64,000 nucleotides of DNA from Fibrobacter sp. (GTDB lineage Bacteria; Fibrobacterota; Fibrobacteria; Fibrobacterales; Fibrobacteraceae): positions 79,363 to 143,362 of the forward strand of contig JAFPWY010000015.1 of NCBI GenBank assembly GCA_017412605.1, given 5' to 3'. The position numbers and the translations under genes are program-made. A model generated the notes under the pieces. The model did no database searches, had not been told where the DNA came from, and saw only the letters and a program-made list of their open reading frames with translations. Positions 1 to 9,216 of the stretch are shown here, one piece after another (within the stretch, counting starts at the first letter, position 1; every line of letters starts with the position of its first letter).

Positions 1-677
1 AACTGGAGCCGGAAAACGTTTCCGGCTGGCTTTACTTAGGCGAAGCCTACAGTAAAACCGGCGACGCGGTCGGCGCGCTCCGTGCCATCGAAAAGGCATA
101 CCAGTTCGACAAGGATGACATCAGCATTGTCTACCAGCTTTCGGAGGCGAACATCGCGCTGAACGATTTTGACCGCGCCGTATCCGTTATCCGCGAGGGC
201 TATGCGGCTCACCCCGACGAAGTTGACTTCCTCGTGTACCTGGGTGATGTCTACCGCCTGAACAAAAAGTACGAAGAAAGCGCCGGTGCCTACCGCGAAG
301 CTTTGGGTGTGCGTCCCGACGAAGTTGCGACTATGTACAAACTAGCGGATGTGCTTGCCGAAGACAACAAGCCCTTTGTGGCGATGGATGTGCTGAATAG
401 CATAGTGAATATCAAGCCTGACTTTACCGATGCCGCGATTTTCCTCGGGAACCTCGCTTACGATGCAAAGTTCTATGATCGTGCTGAATCGGCTTATGAA
501 CTGGCTGCCAAGCAGGGAAACACAGAATCCGTGTTCGGTTTCAAGAACATGGCCTACGACGCCCATGCCGAAAAGCGCGACGACGAAGCTCTCCGCCTGT
601 TGCGCATTGCGCAGAAATATTTCCCGGACGATGTCACCATCCAGGCCGATATTCTGGAATTCGAGAAAGACGAATAG
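1..677 (+). CDS. TPR-repeat protein, 5' end outside window
   Basis: The frame is open from base 3, so the N-terminus lies outside the window; about 224 residues are visible. They form successive 34-residue helix pairs with TPR spacing (for example WLYLGEAYSKTGDAVGAL, FLVYLGDVYRLNKKYEESAG, AIFLGNLAYDAKFYDRAESA), at least five repeats. TPR solenoids act as protein-protein scaffolds; no enzymatic domain is visible and the partner cannot be inferred. The gene ends convergently with the next one, with a hairpin between them. Confidence 0.85.
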   Translation, partial: LEPENVSGWLYLGEAYSKTGDAVGALRAIEKAYQFDKDDISIVYQLSEANIALNDFDRAVSVIREGYAAHPDEVDFLVYLGDVYRLNKKYEESAGAYREALGVRPDEVATMYKLADVLAEDNKPFVAMDVLNSIVNIKPDFTDAAIFLGNLAYDAKFYDRAESAYELAAKQGNTESVFGFKNMAYDAHAEKRDDEALRLLRIAQKYFPDDVTIQADILEFEKDE

Positions 678-685
678 TTTTAAGG

Positions 686-715
686 TCGCCGCAACATTTC
701 CGCGGCGATGATTTT
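686..715. terminator. hairpin between convergent genes
   Basis: A 7-bp perfect stem TCGCCGC/GCGGCGA (686-692 and 702-708) is followed by a T-rich stretch. It lies just after the stop of the TPR gene and overlaps the 3' end of the opposing gene, so it probably terminates the TPR transcript. Confidence 0.6.
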
Positions 716-1682
716 AATCCTTCAAGTAGATGTTCTGTCCGTCCTTTAATATCAGGATGACAGGCAGTGTCGGGGCAACAAAGATATTGCTTGTCAAGGT
801 TCCCTGCTTCAGCAGTTGCCCGTTGATGCTAAATACCCTGTACTGCGAACCCATCATGGTGCTTGCGATATGGTAACGTCTATCGCCAAGCTTGAAAATG
901 TTCGCTTTTGCCATGCCTGGTTTTAAGCTTTCTGACGGATGGACCGAAGTCGTGTCCGTTTTAGACGTGTCGGTCGCAGCGGTGTCTGTTGCCGATGTAT
1001 CAGCTTGAGTCGTGTCGGTCTTTGAAGTATCTACCGCCGTCGTTGCCGTAAACTTGAGGTCCGGGCAAGTATTCAGTGTGTCAAGAAGAATGGTGAATTC
1101 GCCAGCAACGGCGGCCAATGCGAGTGGCATATCGACCATGTCGACGTCCTTCCCGCCGTTTCTTCCTCTCTGCTCGGGCGGGTTGAATTCACAGCCGGCG
1201 TAACCGAGATCTTTGCTGTAGAATCGCTGGCACAATTCAAATACATGCGTCACGAGGGAATCTGCCTGTTCTGCCGTGCCCTTGAATGCGCCCGCCTTCT
1301 GCAGGCGCGTGAATTCGTCCTTGTACACGTCTTTGTGCTTCACGGTGAAAAGTGAGTCTGCACGTGTACTTTCGTCTGCGGAATAGGTGACGCGTGCGAC
1401 CTTGACCACCTTCTCGGTGACAATTACAATCATGGTGGAATCGAGTTCGGACCTGTATACCCATGCTGTATCAGTGCCGGCGGCATTTTGGACGGCGGGC
1501 TCACGCTGGCTCATCTTGGAAAGGTCCAGGTAGCTGTCTTCGAACAGGTAGAGCGCTGTTGCCGGGTAACCTAGGTAGGCATCGGTGCTGCCACCGTCGC
1601 CTTGATGGTGGGTGACGTTGCATTCCCCTGCATATAAGCCTGTAGTGAGAATTCCACTCAACAAAAACGGCACGAATTTCAT
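714..1682 (-). CDS. secreted protein with Thr/Asp-rich linker and C-terminal sorting-like module
   Basis: 322 residues. A signal peptide (about 1-18, ending GLYA) is followed by a domain of unknown family with several Cys (about 20-210), a low-complexity TDT/SKTDTT linker (about 217-246) and a C-terminal module of about 60 residues with the pattern YRVFSINGQLLKQGTL. That tail resembles the type A C-terminal signals of type IX secretion substrates, which are common in Fibrobacter secreted proteins. I infer an extracellular or surface location. The domain itself is not recognised. Confidence 0.75.
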   Translation of the reverse strand: MKFVPFLLSGILTTGLYAGECNVTHHQGDGGSTDAYLGYPATALYLFEDSYLDLSKMSQREPAVQNAAGTDTAWVYRSELDSTMIVIVTEKVVKVARVTYSADESTRADSLFTVKHKDVYKDEFTRLQKAGAFKGTAEQADSLVTHVFELCQRFYSKDLGYAGCEFNPPEQRGRNGGKDVDMVDMPLALAAVAGEFTILLDTLNTCPDLKFTATTAVDTSKTDTTQADTSATDTAATDTSKTDTTSVHPSESLKPGMAKANIFKLGDRRYHIASTMMGSQYRVFSINGQLLKQGTLTSNIFVAPTLPVILILKDGQNIYLKD

Positions 1683-1921
1683 CTTTCTTGCTCCTTTCCC
1701 ATAAAAATATTATAAAAGTCCCTTTTTTCAAAAGCTTTGCTTGCATGTGACGATTTCAAGTGCGGAAGTTCACTAGTTTATCCGTTATTCGGCCCATCAA
1801 GGCGATTTCGACTTGTTTTGCGCCCCAAAGTCCGGTTTTTCGGAGCGTCTCCTCGTTTGGGATGGGCTTTTTTTGTAAATTTTTTAAGTATTTCCTTATT
1901 GGCGACATTTTAGGAGGAGTC

Positions 1922-2536
1922 ATGGGAAGAAAGAAGTCTTTTTTGGCAATGGGGCTCCTGGTTACGGCAGTTTTTTCGCTCGTCGCATGTGGTGACGAGG
2001 TGACGGAAGTGACCGAAAATTATACAACGGGGCTCAAGGTTCTCGAGTCCAAGCAGAAAATGCCCGCTTGCGACAAGAATGCTCTTGGTGATATCTTGTA
2101 CGTGACCGATTCCAGCGCCGTCTTCTATTGCAATGGCAAGAAATGGGTCAACATGAAAAGCCGCGATGGCAAGGATGGTGTTGACGGCCAGGACGGAATT
2201 GATGGTGAAAAGGGTGCAAAGGGCGACCGTGGCGACGATGGCACCAGCTGCACGGCAAAGAAGGTGTCGAACAAGTCCAAGACCCGCAAGGGAATCGAAG
2301 TCCGCTGCGACGATAAGGTCGTGGATACGCTCTGGAGCGCCGATACTCCCAATTTGGATCTCGGATGCAATACGAAGGTCGTTGTAAATAAGGACAGCAC
2401 GGATTACGGGATCGAAATGGAATGTGATGGCTACGTCATAGACACTCTTTGGGGATATATCAAGATCCCTTCTGATCCCGAAGCGAAAAGTTCGTCGTCA
2501 AAGTCGAGCAAGAGTTCTTCTAGCAAGAAGAAATAA
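1922..2536 (+). CDS. lipoprotein with short collagen-like Gly-X-Y tract
   Basis: 204 residues. The start at 1922 is chosen because a strong AGGAGG precedes it and because it gives a proper lipoprotein signal (FSLVAC, lipid Cys about 23); a longer frame upstream has no support. Residues about 80-104 are Gly-X-Y triplets rich in Asp/Lys. Two related units follow, GIEVRCDDKVVDTLW and GIEMECDGYVIDTLW, and the C-terminus is a Ser/Lys run. Probably an outer-membrane-anchored surface protein of unknown function. The next lipoprotein gene starts 35 nt downstream. Confidence 0.8.
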   Translation: MGRKKSFLAMGLLVTAVFSLVACGDEVTEVTENYTTGLKVLESKQKMPACDKNALGDILYVTDSSAVFYCNGKKWVNMKSRDGKDGVDGQDGIDGEKGAKGDRGDDGTSCTAKKVSNKSKTRKGIEVRCDDKVVDTLWSADTPNLDLGCNTKVVVNKDSTDYGIEMECDGYVIDTLWGYIKIPSDPEAKSSSSKSSKSSSSKKK

Positions 2537-2571
2537 TTTTTTCCCGCATCCATTAACCGGGGGCGGATAGG

Positions 2572-3246
2572 ATGGATTGTATGATTAGGAAATGGCACGG
2601 CATTGCGGTGCTCATCGTGTTGCTCCTGCTTGCAGGATGCAGCGCGAATCGAGGCAATACTGCACTTCTTCGCGGCAAGCTTGCCGTCCCTGAAGACGGC
2701 ATGTACTACAAGAAGCAACTCGAAGCCATAGAGCGCGATTCGCTTTCTGCCATTCCGTACACGAACTGGAGACAGTTCCGCACTGCTTTTTTCAAATGCC
2801 GTCTCGCCAATCCGTCGAATCTCGGTGTTCCCATCAAGAAGACGAGCGAACTGCAGAAAGCCGCAAATGGCAGTTACGAGGCGGATGTCGCGAAACTGGC
2901 CTACGACATCCTAGAGCGTGACTATACGAGCATTGCGGCGCATACCGCCCTGTCGAAGAACCTCTCGATTTACCCGACGGTCCGCGAATTCCATGCTGCC
3001 GTCCGGAATGCGCTGATTAACTCCATCATCAATAGTGGCGATGGCAAGACTCCCAAGACCGCAATGTACGTGATTAGCATTGTGGAAGAATATGAGGTGC
3101 TTGCCGAGCTTGGGCTTACTGTGCAGAGCCAGAGTTTGGCACAAGAGAATAACCACCATTACGACGCCTTTAATGTCGTCGACGCCAATGGGGAATCCCG
3201 CCAAGTTTACTTTGCCATAGACGAATTCTACGGAATGTTCTACTAG
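2572..3246 (+). CDS. lipoprotein of unknown function
   Basis: 224 residues. The N-terminus has a basic start, a hydrophobic core and the lipobox LLAGC (Cys about 23). An in-frame ATG at 2581 would also work and cannot be excluded. The mature part is predicted mostly helical with no motif I recognise. It follows the collagen-like lipoprotein gene closely on the same strand, so the two may be co-transcribed, and it ends convergently with the next gene. Confidence 0.75.
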   Translation: MDCMIRKWHGIAVLIVLLLLAGCSANRGNTALLRGKLAVPEDGMYYKKQLEAIERDSLSAIPYTNWRQFRTAFFKCRLANPSNLGVPIKKTSELQKAANGSYEADVAKLAYDILERDYTSIAAHTALSKNLSIYPTVREFHAAVRNALINSIINSGDGKTPKTAMYVISIVEEYEVLAELGLTVQSQSLAQENNHHYDAFNVVDANGESRQVYFAIDEFYGMFY

Positions 3247-3266
3247 CCTAAAACCCGTTGCAAGCG

Positions 3267-4394
3267 TTACTTGATCTGCTTGCCGCGCCCGTTTTCCCAC
3301 TTGAAGATGGAGAAGGGAAGTCCGTTGGGCAGATAGATGGTCTGTGTACCGTCGATGTAGTAAATCTTCTTGCCTTCCGAGCGGCTGGTGCCGTGGAATT
3401 CGTGCATCATGTTTCCCTTATCATTGTAGATAAAGTAAAATTCCGACTTGTTGTATTCGGTGGACAGGTTGCCGTTGTCGTCAAAGAACTTGTACGAAAT
3501 CGTTTCGCCGTTGACCGTGTGCAGCTCAAATTCCAGTGATGTGCCATTCCGGTACGACTTGCTCATGACCTTGTCTTGCGTTATTCCTGCGGAGTCGGAG
3601 ATTTCCTGCCAGTACTCGATGTACTTCTGCCCCTTCTCGTTGTACGACGTCACATGGCACTTGCCGGAACAGGCGGCCTTGTCTACGTTGATGGTCACGT
3701 CGCCCTCATGGTCTTCCTTGGGGGTTCCGTTCCCGTAGTAGGACTTGTAGTGGTCGGCCTTCTTGAAGTCCTTGACGAGCACTTCGCCTTCGTAGCCCTT
3801 TTCTTCGGTGATGATTCCGTCGCTTACGACAAAGTAGTTGTTTCCGGTCTGTACGCGGTAGTTCTTTTCGGGTGCGTCCTTCCCGTATTCAATGTCGAAG
3901 AAGATGTAGTTGATTTCGTTGCGCTTTTCCCCGGCCTTCGTAATTCTCCCGTCGCGGGTCTCGGTGAAGGTTTCCGAGGAGTCGTTTGCAAGCGATGCCT
4001 GCAATGCTGCGGAGAACCTTTTGACAACAAGGTCAGGCAACTTGGGCTGGATCATGGCCATCGAAAGAGCGCTCCCTTTCAGATAGTCTGCGGTGACGGA
4101 ATCCTTGATAACTCCATTCTCGTAGGTGTACTCCTTGCCGGCCTTGTGGTTGTCGACAAAGTGGGCCAGTCGGACTAGCTTGCCGTTATCGAACTCCCTC
4201 TGTTCCCCGTTGTACTTTTTCCCCTGCACGGCTGTTTCCTGCACATGCCCGTTTTCCAGGGTGTCCCGGTGAATATACTTGCATTCCCCGCACGGAGTCC
4301 CGTCGGAAAATTGGGGCAAGCCTGGGTCTGACTGAAAAAGTGCGCAGGAAGCAAACAGGAACGGAAAGAGCGAAATCGGTAACCAATAGTGCAT
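3267..4394 (-). CDS. lipoprotein with MORN_2/YwqK-like repeats
   Basis: 375 residues. The signal peptide ends in LFASC (lipid Cys about 17). The mature protein contains repeated short beta units of the type GEQREFDNGKLVRLAHF, GKEYTYENGVIKD and YNEKGQKYIEYWQE, the pattern of YwqK/MORN_2 proteins, which are often automatically labelled as antitoxins without evidence. No partner toxin is seen nearby. Role unknown; an outer-membrane or periplasmic location is inferred from the lipobox. Confidence 0.75.
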   Translation of the reverse strand: MHYWLPISLFPFLFASCALFQSDPGLPQFSDGTPCGECKYIHRDTLENGHVQETAVQGKKYNGEQREFDNGKLVRLAHFVDNHKAGKEYTYENGVIKDSVTADYLKGSALSMAMIQPKLPDLVVKRFSAALQASLANDSSETFTETRDGRITKAGEKRNEINYIFFDIEYGKDAPEKNYRVQTGNNYFVVSDGIITEEKGYEGEVLVKDFKKADHYKSYYGNGTPKEDHEGDVTINVDKAACSGKCHVTSYNEKGQKYIEYWQEISDSAGITQDKVMSKSYRNGTSLEFELHTVNGETISYKFFDDNGNLSTEYNKSEFYFIYNDKGNMMHEFHGTSRSEGKKIYYIDGTQTIYLPNGLPFSIFKWENGRGKQIK

Positions 4395-4731
4395 AGCGAT
4401 ATCTTAAGGCCTTATAGAATTGTTTTCTCTGTAACCATAGCATTTTTGACATCATTTTGTATTGTTGTTTCGCAGAAAATAACGGAAGAGCGGTTCTTTT
4501 TTTAGGAGAACCGCTCTTATGAGTTGTCTGCAGGAGTATATTGGAAAACAATGGGTTGTTAAAATGGACGTTAACAACCTCTTGAGGTGACACACAAAAT
4601 AATTTCTTTTGACCTCAAAATCCAATAGATTATAAATATTAAATCAATAAGAAAAAATGATAGGTTGACTAACAGAAGTGAATAAATTAACTATTATTGT
4701 GAATAATCTGTGATTATAGGTTGGATGCAAT
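4395..4731. other. 337-bp AT-rich intergenic region with three inverted repeats
   Basis: No convincing gene. It holds three successive perfect inverted repeats: a 12-bp stem AAGAGCGGTTCT (4486-4497 with 4507-4518), a 9-bp stem GGTTGTTAA (4554-4562 with 4571-4579) and a 7-bp pair TTGAGGT/ACCTCAA (4582-4588 with 4612-4618). The region separates the divergently transcribed lipoprotein and LysR genes. The first hairpin, with its T-run in the loop, does not look like a classical terminator. Confidence 0.6.
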
Positions 4732-5625
4732 ATGGAACTGACACATCTAAAGTATTTTCTGGAAGTGGCGAAGAATGAACACGTCACCAAGAGCGCACGT
4801 AACCTGTGTATCGTACAGCCGGCCCTCACCCAGGCTATTCACAAGCTGGAAGCTGAATTGGGCGTGTCGCTTTTTAAGGTGCACGGGCGCAATATCCGGC
4901 TTACGGAATGCGGGCAGTTCTTTTACAAGCGCTTAAAGCCCCTCTACGACGACATCGAAGCCCTTCCCGACAGGTTGCGGGCGATGGCGAACGAACTGAA
5001 CCAAACGGTAAACCTGAACGTGCTTGCGGCATCGTCCCTGGTGACCAATGCGGTGATAAAGTACAAACAGACCGATCCTGCATTGAGGATAAACTTGATT
5101 CAGAACGAGTCGACGACTCTTTACGATGTCTGTGTGAATACCTATGAAAAATACGACCCGGTACAGGATTCCGACGAAGAGATATTCGTTTGCTCGGAAA
5201 AAATTTTTCTTGCCGTGCCGACCACTCCGCAATACAAGCGGCGGAAGAGTATATCGCTCAAGGAACTGAAGGACGAGAACTTTATCGGCCTTTATGGCTC
5301 GAAACAGTTGAGTTCTATTTGTGCCGAGTTCTGTAACCGTGTCGGCTTCCATACGAACGTATCGTTCGTGAGTGACAACGCGACCGCTGTCAAGGATGCC
5401 ATTGCCGGTGGCGTCGGAGTCGGTTTCTGGCCTGAGTTTTCGTGGGGAAAGATGGACCATCGCAAAGTGCGCCTCCTCGAAATAACCGATGGCGAACTCA
5501 AGCGTGATATTGTTGTCCGGTTGCGCAAGAACAAGCAGGACAATGCGCATGTCGAACAGTTTTTCTCGTTCCTGTGCGGATACATCAAAAAGGAACTCCA
5601 GAAGCACAGACAAAAGTTGAAATAG
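4732..5625 (+). CDS. LysR-family transcriptional regulator
   Basis: 297 residues. Residues 1-60 form the LysR winged helix-turn-helix (LKYFLEVAKNEHVTKSARNL, then QPALTQAIHKLEAELGVSLF). The C-terminal half is a substrate-binding-like effector domain. Its central part (about 115-150) is shorter than usual, since the segment that normally carries the LDLAI-type motif is replaced by a charged stretch. There is only a weak SD. The alpha/beta hydrolase gene begins 16 nt downstream and is probably co-transcribed. The effector and targets are unknown. Confidence 0.9.
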   Translation: MELTHLKYFLEVAKNEHVTKSARNLCIVQPALTQAIHKLEAELGVSLFKVHGRNIRLTECGQFFYKRLKPLYDDIEALPDRLRAMANELNQTVNLNVLAASSLVTNAVIKYKQTDPALRINLIQNESTTLYDVCVNTYEKYDPVQDSDEEIFVCSEKIFLAVPTTPQYKRRKSISLKELKDENFIGLYGSKQLSSICAEFCNRVGFHTNVSFVSDNATAVKDAIAGGVGVGFWPEFSWGKMDHRKVRLLEITDGELKRDIVVRLRKNKQDNAHVEQFFSFLCGYIKKELQKHRQKLK

Positions 5626-5641
5626 TTCTTGAAGGGATGTT

Positions 5642-6901
5642 ATGAATCTGGATCAGGAAAAGTTGCGTGAACTGTTGTGCGAAATGACGAGGAAGAGGTT
5701 GAGGGCGGCATTGATGTCCTTTGCGTTGCTTCCCGTTCTCGTAATTGCACTTTTTTTAGCGAGAAGTTTTGGTGACCAGGAAGCCGCTATGGAACCCAGG
5801 CCGTCTCACCATGTAGATCTTCAGCTGCTTTATTCGTTCCTTGTCCGCAGTACGGAAGATGCCGCACTCGGTGCGCCTTTCAAGGTGTACCCGATTGATG
5901 TGAACGACCGTCATGCGACCTTGGTGGAATACCCGTTCGGGAGTTCCCCGCGCCGGACGGACACGTTGTCGGTTCCTAAGGGGATTGCCCTGTATATACA
6001 CGGGTTCAACGACTACTATTTCCAAAAAGAGATGGCAGAAAAGATGGACTCCGCAGGGTATGCTTTTTTTGCTGTAGACCTGCACGGGTATGGACGTTCT
6101 ATCCGCCCTGGAGAGCCGCGCAGCGACATGCGCTTTGCCTCGGAGTTCTTCACGGAAATCGACTATGCCGTAGAGATGGGCTGGCACATGGTCAAGTCGA
6201 ATTTGGAGCACAAGGTTTACGATACTGTGCGCGACTCCTCGAACGAAGTGATTACAAGGGCTATTACGTCTATAAAGCGCCCGCCGAATATATTGGTGGC
6301 GCATTCGCAGGGAGGCTTGATTGCGTCGCTCTATATGGAAGACGGTCGACAGGACAAGTTTGGTGCGGTCGTGATGAACAGCCCTTTCCTGGAGATGAAT
6401 TTTGGTTATGTGGTGCGCAAACTTGTTTATCCGCTGGTGGCTTCGGTCGCTCTCTATTTCCCGGAATTCTCGGTCGGTTCTACAGGGAATCCGAACTATG
6501 CGAATTCCCTGTACAAGGGGGAGAAGGGCGAGTGGGACTACAATACGGACTGGAAACCTTTCCAGCGTCCGGAAACATACCTGCACTGGGTTCGTGCCGT
6601 TTACAAGGCGCAGAGCAAGGTGCATGGTGGCCTGCATATCGCATCCCCGATTCTGGTAATGCATAGCGGCTGTAGCGTGAAGGGGAAGGAATGGGTGGAT
6701 GAATACACCCGTTGCGACGGCATCCTCGATGCGCGCCTTGTCCGTGATGCCGCACCGGAACTTGGACCGCACGTGAAAACGCTCCAGGTGGATGGAGCCC
6801 TGCACGACGTGTTCCTTTCGAAAAAGGAAGTTCGCGATGCCGCTTACGATTCGGCTTTGCGGTTCATCGATGAATCCCTTGCGGGGTCGCAGGCACACTA
6901 G
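5642..6901 (+). CDS. membrane-anchored alpha/beta hydrolase (S33/monoacylglycerol lipase-like)
   Basis: 419 residues. One N-terminal transmembrane segment (about 21-40) is followed by a Hydrolase_4-type alpha/beta fold: the oxyanion strand LYIHGFNDYYFQ, the motif DLHGYGRS, the nucleophile elbow AHSQGG (about 219-224), and a late His in GALHDVFLSKKEVRD. This resembles bacterial monoacylglycerol lipases and lysophospholipases, but the substrate cannot be read from sequence. It follows the LysR gene by 16 nt, so it may be under that regulator's control. Confidence 0.85.
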   Translation: MNLDQEKLRELLCEMTRKRLRAALMSFALLPVLVIALFLARSFGDQEAAMEPRPSHHVDLQLLYSFLVRSTEDAALGAPFKVYPIDVNDRHATLVEYPFGSSPRRTDTLSVPKGIALYIHGFNDYYFQKEMAEKMDSAGYAFFAVDLHGYGRSIRPGEPRSDMRFASEFFTEIDYAVEMGWHMVKSNLEHKVYDTVRDSSNEVITRAITSIKRPPNILVAHSQGGLIASLYMEDGRQDKFGAVVMNSPFLEMNFGYVVRKLVYPLVASVALYFPEFSVGSTGNPNYANSLYKGEKGEWDYNTDWKPFQRPETYLHWVRAVYKAQSKVHGGLHIASPILVMHSGCSVKGKEWVDEYTRCDGILDARLVRDAAPELGPHVKTLQVDGALHDVFLSKKEVRDAAYDSALRFIDESLAGSQAH

Positions 6902-6938
6902 CCCTTTTCTATATTGTAGCTAAACGAGGCAAAGCATT

Positions 6939-7271
6939 ATGATCATTGATTTGAATGGCATGGAGACGACCGTTCTCCCGAACTTCAAGGGCGGCGAGAA
7001 GGAATTCAAGGCGAAGATGTATTTCGACGGGACGACCCGTATAATGCGCGGAACGCTTGAACAGGGGGCATCCATCGGCTTCCACAAGCACGAGACGAAC
7101 AGCGAAATCATGTTCATCCTGAGCGGCGAGGGCAAGGTGCTCTTTGACGACGGCGTGGAATACGTGAAAGCCGGACAGTGCCACTTTTGCCCCAAGGGAC
7201 ATTCCCACAGCCTGATTAACGAAAGCGCGGAACCGCTCGTGTTCTGTGCCACCGTTCCGGAATTGGGATAG
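6939..7271 (+). CDS. small cupin-domain protein
   Basis: 110 residues forming a single cupin barrel. Motif 1 is GFHKHETNSEIMFILSG, with the metal ligands His-X-His and Glu; motif 2 is CPKGHSHSLIN, with the fourth His. Such single-domain cupins bind a divalent metal and are often sugar isomerase-like or small-molecule binding proteins; the substrate is unknown. The ABC-F gene begins 10 nt after its stop. Confidence 0.88.
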   Translation: MIIDLNGMETTVLPNFKGGEKEFKAKMYFDGTTRIMRGTLEQGASIGFHKHETNSEIMFILSGEGKVLFDDGVEYVKAGQCHFCPKGHSHSLINESAEPLVFCATVPELG

Positions 7272-7281
7272 TAGCAAGGCC

Positions 7282-9084
7282 ATGCCGATCCTTTCTGCCC
7301 AGAATTTGCTCCTGCGCATCGGTGCGAACGCTCCGTTGCTCGACAACGTGTCTTTCGACATCGAGGCGGGCGACCGGATATGCCTTGTCGGCCGTAACGG
7401 CGAAGGCAAGAGCACACTGCTCAAGGTGCTTAGTGGCGAGATGGAGGCACAGTCGGGCGAGATTGTGAAAAAGTCGGGGCTCCGCGTGAGCCGCATGATT
7501 CAGGAAATTCCTGCACACATCGAGGGGACTGTCCGCGATGTGGTGATTGGGAAAGGCGGCGGCCACCACGATGCCCATGCCGAGGCCATCCTCGGCAAGA
7601 CGGGCATCGCGGGCGACGCTCTGTACGACAGCCTGAGCGGCGGACAGAAGCGTCGCGTGCTCTTTGCACGGGCCGTCGCGCAGGACCCGGACTTGCTGCT
7701 GCTGGACGAGCCGACAAACCATCTGGACATTCCAGCAATCCAGTGGCTGGAAGGAATCGTGACTCGGCTGGAATGCGCCGTGATGTTCGTGAGCCACGAC
7801 CGCGCCTTCGTGCGTCGCGTGGCGAGCCGCATCTTCGAGCTGGACCGTGGCCGTGTGCGAGGCTGGGATTTCCCCTACGACAAGTTCGTGCAGTTCAGGG
7901 ACCAGGCGCTTGCCGAAGAAGACAAGGCGAACGCGCTTTTCGACAAGCGGCTCGCCGAAGAAGAGGTTTGGATCCGCAAGGGAATCCAGGCGAGGCGCAC
8001 CCGCAACGAGGGCCGCGTTCGTGCGCTCATCAAGATGCGCGAGGAACGTGCCGCCCGCCGTACGCGCACGGGCACCGTGAACATGCAGATTACCGAGGCG
8101 GAGCGTTCCGGGCGCCTGGTGGCCCGGCTTACCGACGTGAGCTATACCTACGACGGCGCCCCGCTCATCAGTCACCTTTCTACCGAAGTTTCCCGCGGCG
8201 ACCGTATTGGCATCGTGGGCCCGAACGGCAGCGGCAAAACGACGCTGCTCCGTCTGATTCTGGGCGAGCTCAAGCCCGACGAGGGCGACGTACGTCTTGG
8301 TTCCAACTTGCAGATAGCCTACTTCGACCAGATGCGGACGCGCCTGCGCGAAGACAAGTCGCTGGTCGAAAATATCGGCGACGGCCAGGCCTACATCACG
8401 CTCAACGGTGTTAAGCGCCATGTGTTAAGTTATTTGCAAGACTTCCTTTTCTCGGCGGACCGCGCCCGTGGCCCCATCAGCGCACTTTCGGGTGGCGAAA
8501 GGAACCGCCTGCTGCTTGCTTGCCTGTTTAGCCATCCGAGCAATGTGCTTGTGCTGGACGAACCGACGAACGACCTCGACATGGAAACGCTCGACCTGCT
8601 AGCAGAACTGCTGGCCGACTACAAGGGAACCGTGCTTACCGTAAGCCACGACCGAGCCTTCCTGGATTCCGTCGTCACGAGCATCCTCGCCATCGAGGAC
8701 AACGGCAACGTGTTCGAATTGGTGGGCGGCTACAGCGACTACGAGGCAAAGAAAAAAGTCCGCGACAAGGAAGCCGCGAATGCGGCCCGCATCGCTGCCG
8801 AAAAAGAAGCCGAAAAGGCGGCGCGGGTATCCCAGAATTCCGAGGTATCCGCTGCTCCGGCAAAAAAGAAAAAGCGCAGCTACAACGAAGAACGCGAATA
8901 TGCGGCCCTGCCCGACAAGATCGAGAAGCTCGAGGCCGAGATTGCCGACCGCCAGGCGGAACTCTCGAAACCCGAGGTTTTTACCAATGCGGCCCGCATT
9001 GTGGAGCTCCAGAAGGAAATTGCCGACCGGGAACAGGAACTCGAGAAGGCTTACGAACGTTACGAATACCTCGATTCCCTCTAA
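7282..9084 (+). CDS. ABC-F family ATPase, Uup-like
   Basis: 600 residues with two ABC cassettes and no membrane segments. The first Walker A is GRNGEGKS and signature SGGQKRRV; the second Walker A is GPNGSGKTT and signature SGGERNRL; both have LLDEPTN/VLDEPTN. A charged linker lies between the cassettes, and the C-terminal tail (about 500-600) is a Lys/Glu-rich coiled coil as in Uup. ABC-F proteins act on the ribosome or, for Uup, also bind branched DNA. The start at 7282 puts the first strand (ILSAQNLLLRIG) at the N-terminus; a longer frame overlaps the cupin gene. Confidence 0.93.
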   Translation: MPILSAQNLLLRIGANAPLLDNVSFDIEAGDRICLVGRNGEGKSTLLKVLSGEMEAQSGEIVKKSGLRVSRMIQEIPAHIEGTVRDVVIGKGGGHHDAHAEAILGKTGIAGDALYDSLSGGQKRRVLFARAVAQDPDLLLLDEPTNHLDIPAIQWLEGIVTRLECAVMFVSHDRAFVRRVASRIFELDRGRVRGWDFPYDKFVQFRDQALAEEDKANALFDKRLAEEEVWIRKGIQARRTRNEGRVRALIKMREERAARRTRTGTVNMQITEAERSGRLVARLTDVSYTYDGAPLISHLSTEVSRGDRIGIVGPNGSGKTTLLRLILGELKPDEGDVRLGSNLQIAYFDQMRTRLREDKSLVENIGDGQAYITLNGVKRHVLSYLQDFLFSADRARGPISALSGGERNRLLLACLFSHPSNVLVLDEPTNDLDMETLDLLAELLADYKGTVLTVSHDRAFLDSVVTSILAIEDNGNVFELVGGYSDYEAKKKVRDKEAANAARIAAEKEAEKAARVSQNSEVSAAPAKKKKRSYNEEREYAALPDKIEKLEAEIADRQAELSKPEVFTNAARIVELQKEIADREQELEKAYERYEYLDSL

Positions 9085-9147
9085 AAATTGGCTTTTTTGG
9101 GCCAATTTGGCCGTTGTAAATAATCCAAACTATATTTTGGGTTTCCC

Positions 9148-9176
9148 TTGTGACAAAATGCACATTTTGATATAAT
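9148..9176 (+). promoter_or_regulatory. sigma-70-like promoter
   Basis: TTGTGA at 9148-9153 and a perfect TATAAT at 9171-9176 are separated by 17 bp. They lie upstream of the surface-protein gene that starts at 9217 with a GGGAG ribosome-binding site. This is the best consensus promoter I noticed in the window. Confidence 0.65.
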
Positions 9177-9216
9177 TTTATAGTAATGTAATCGAAAGTT
9201 AACAAGGGAGACTCCT

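Noticed and set aside
3267..4394. Antitoxin of a toxin-antitoxin system
   Set aside because: The YwqK label is inherited from automatic annotation; here the protein is a lipoprotein and no toxin gene is adjacent.
4186..4593. 135-residue minus-strand frame upstream of the YwqK-like lipoprotein
   Set aside because: It overlaps the lipoprotein gene in another frame and crosses the inverted repeats; no signal or family resemblance.
5756..6898. 380-residue minus-strand open frame
   Set aside because: Antisense to the alpha/beta hydrolase gene, which has all catalytic motifs.
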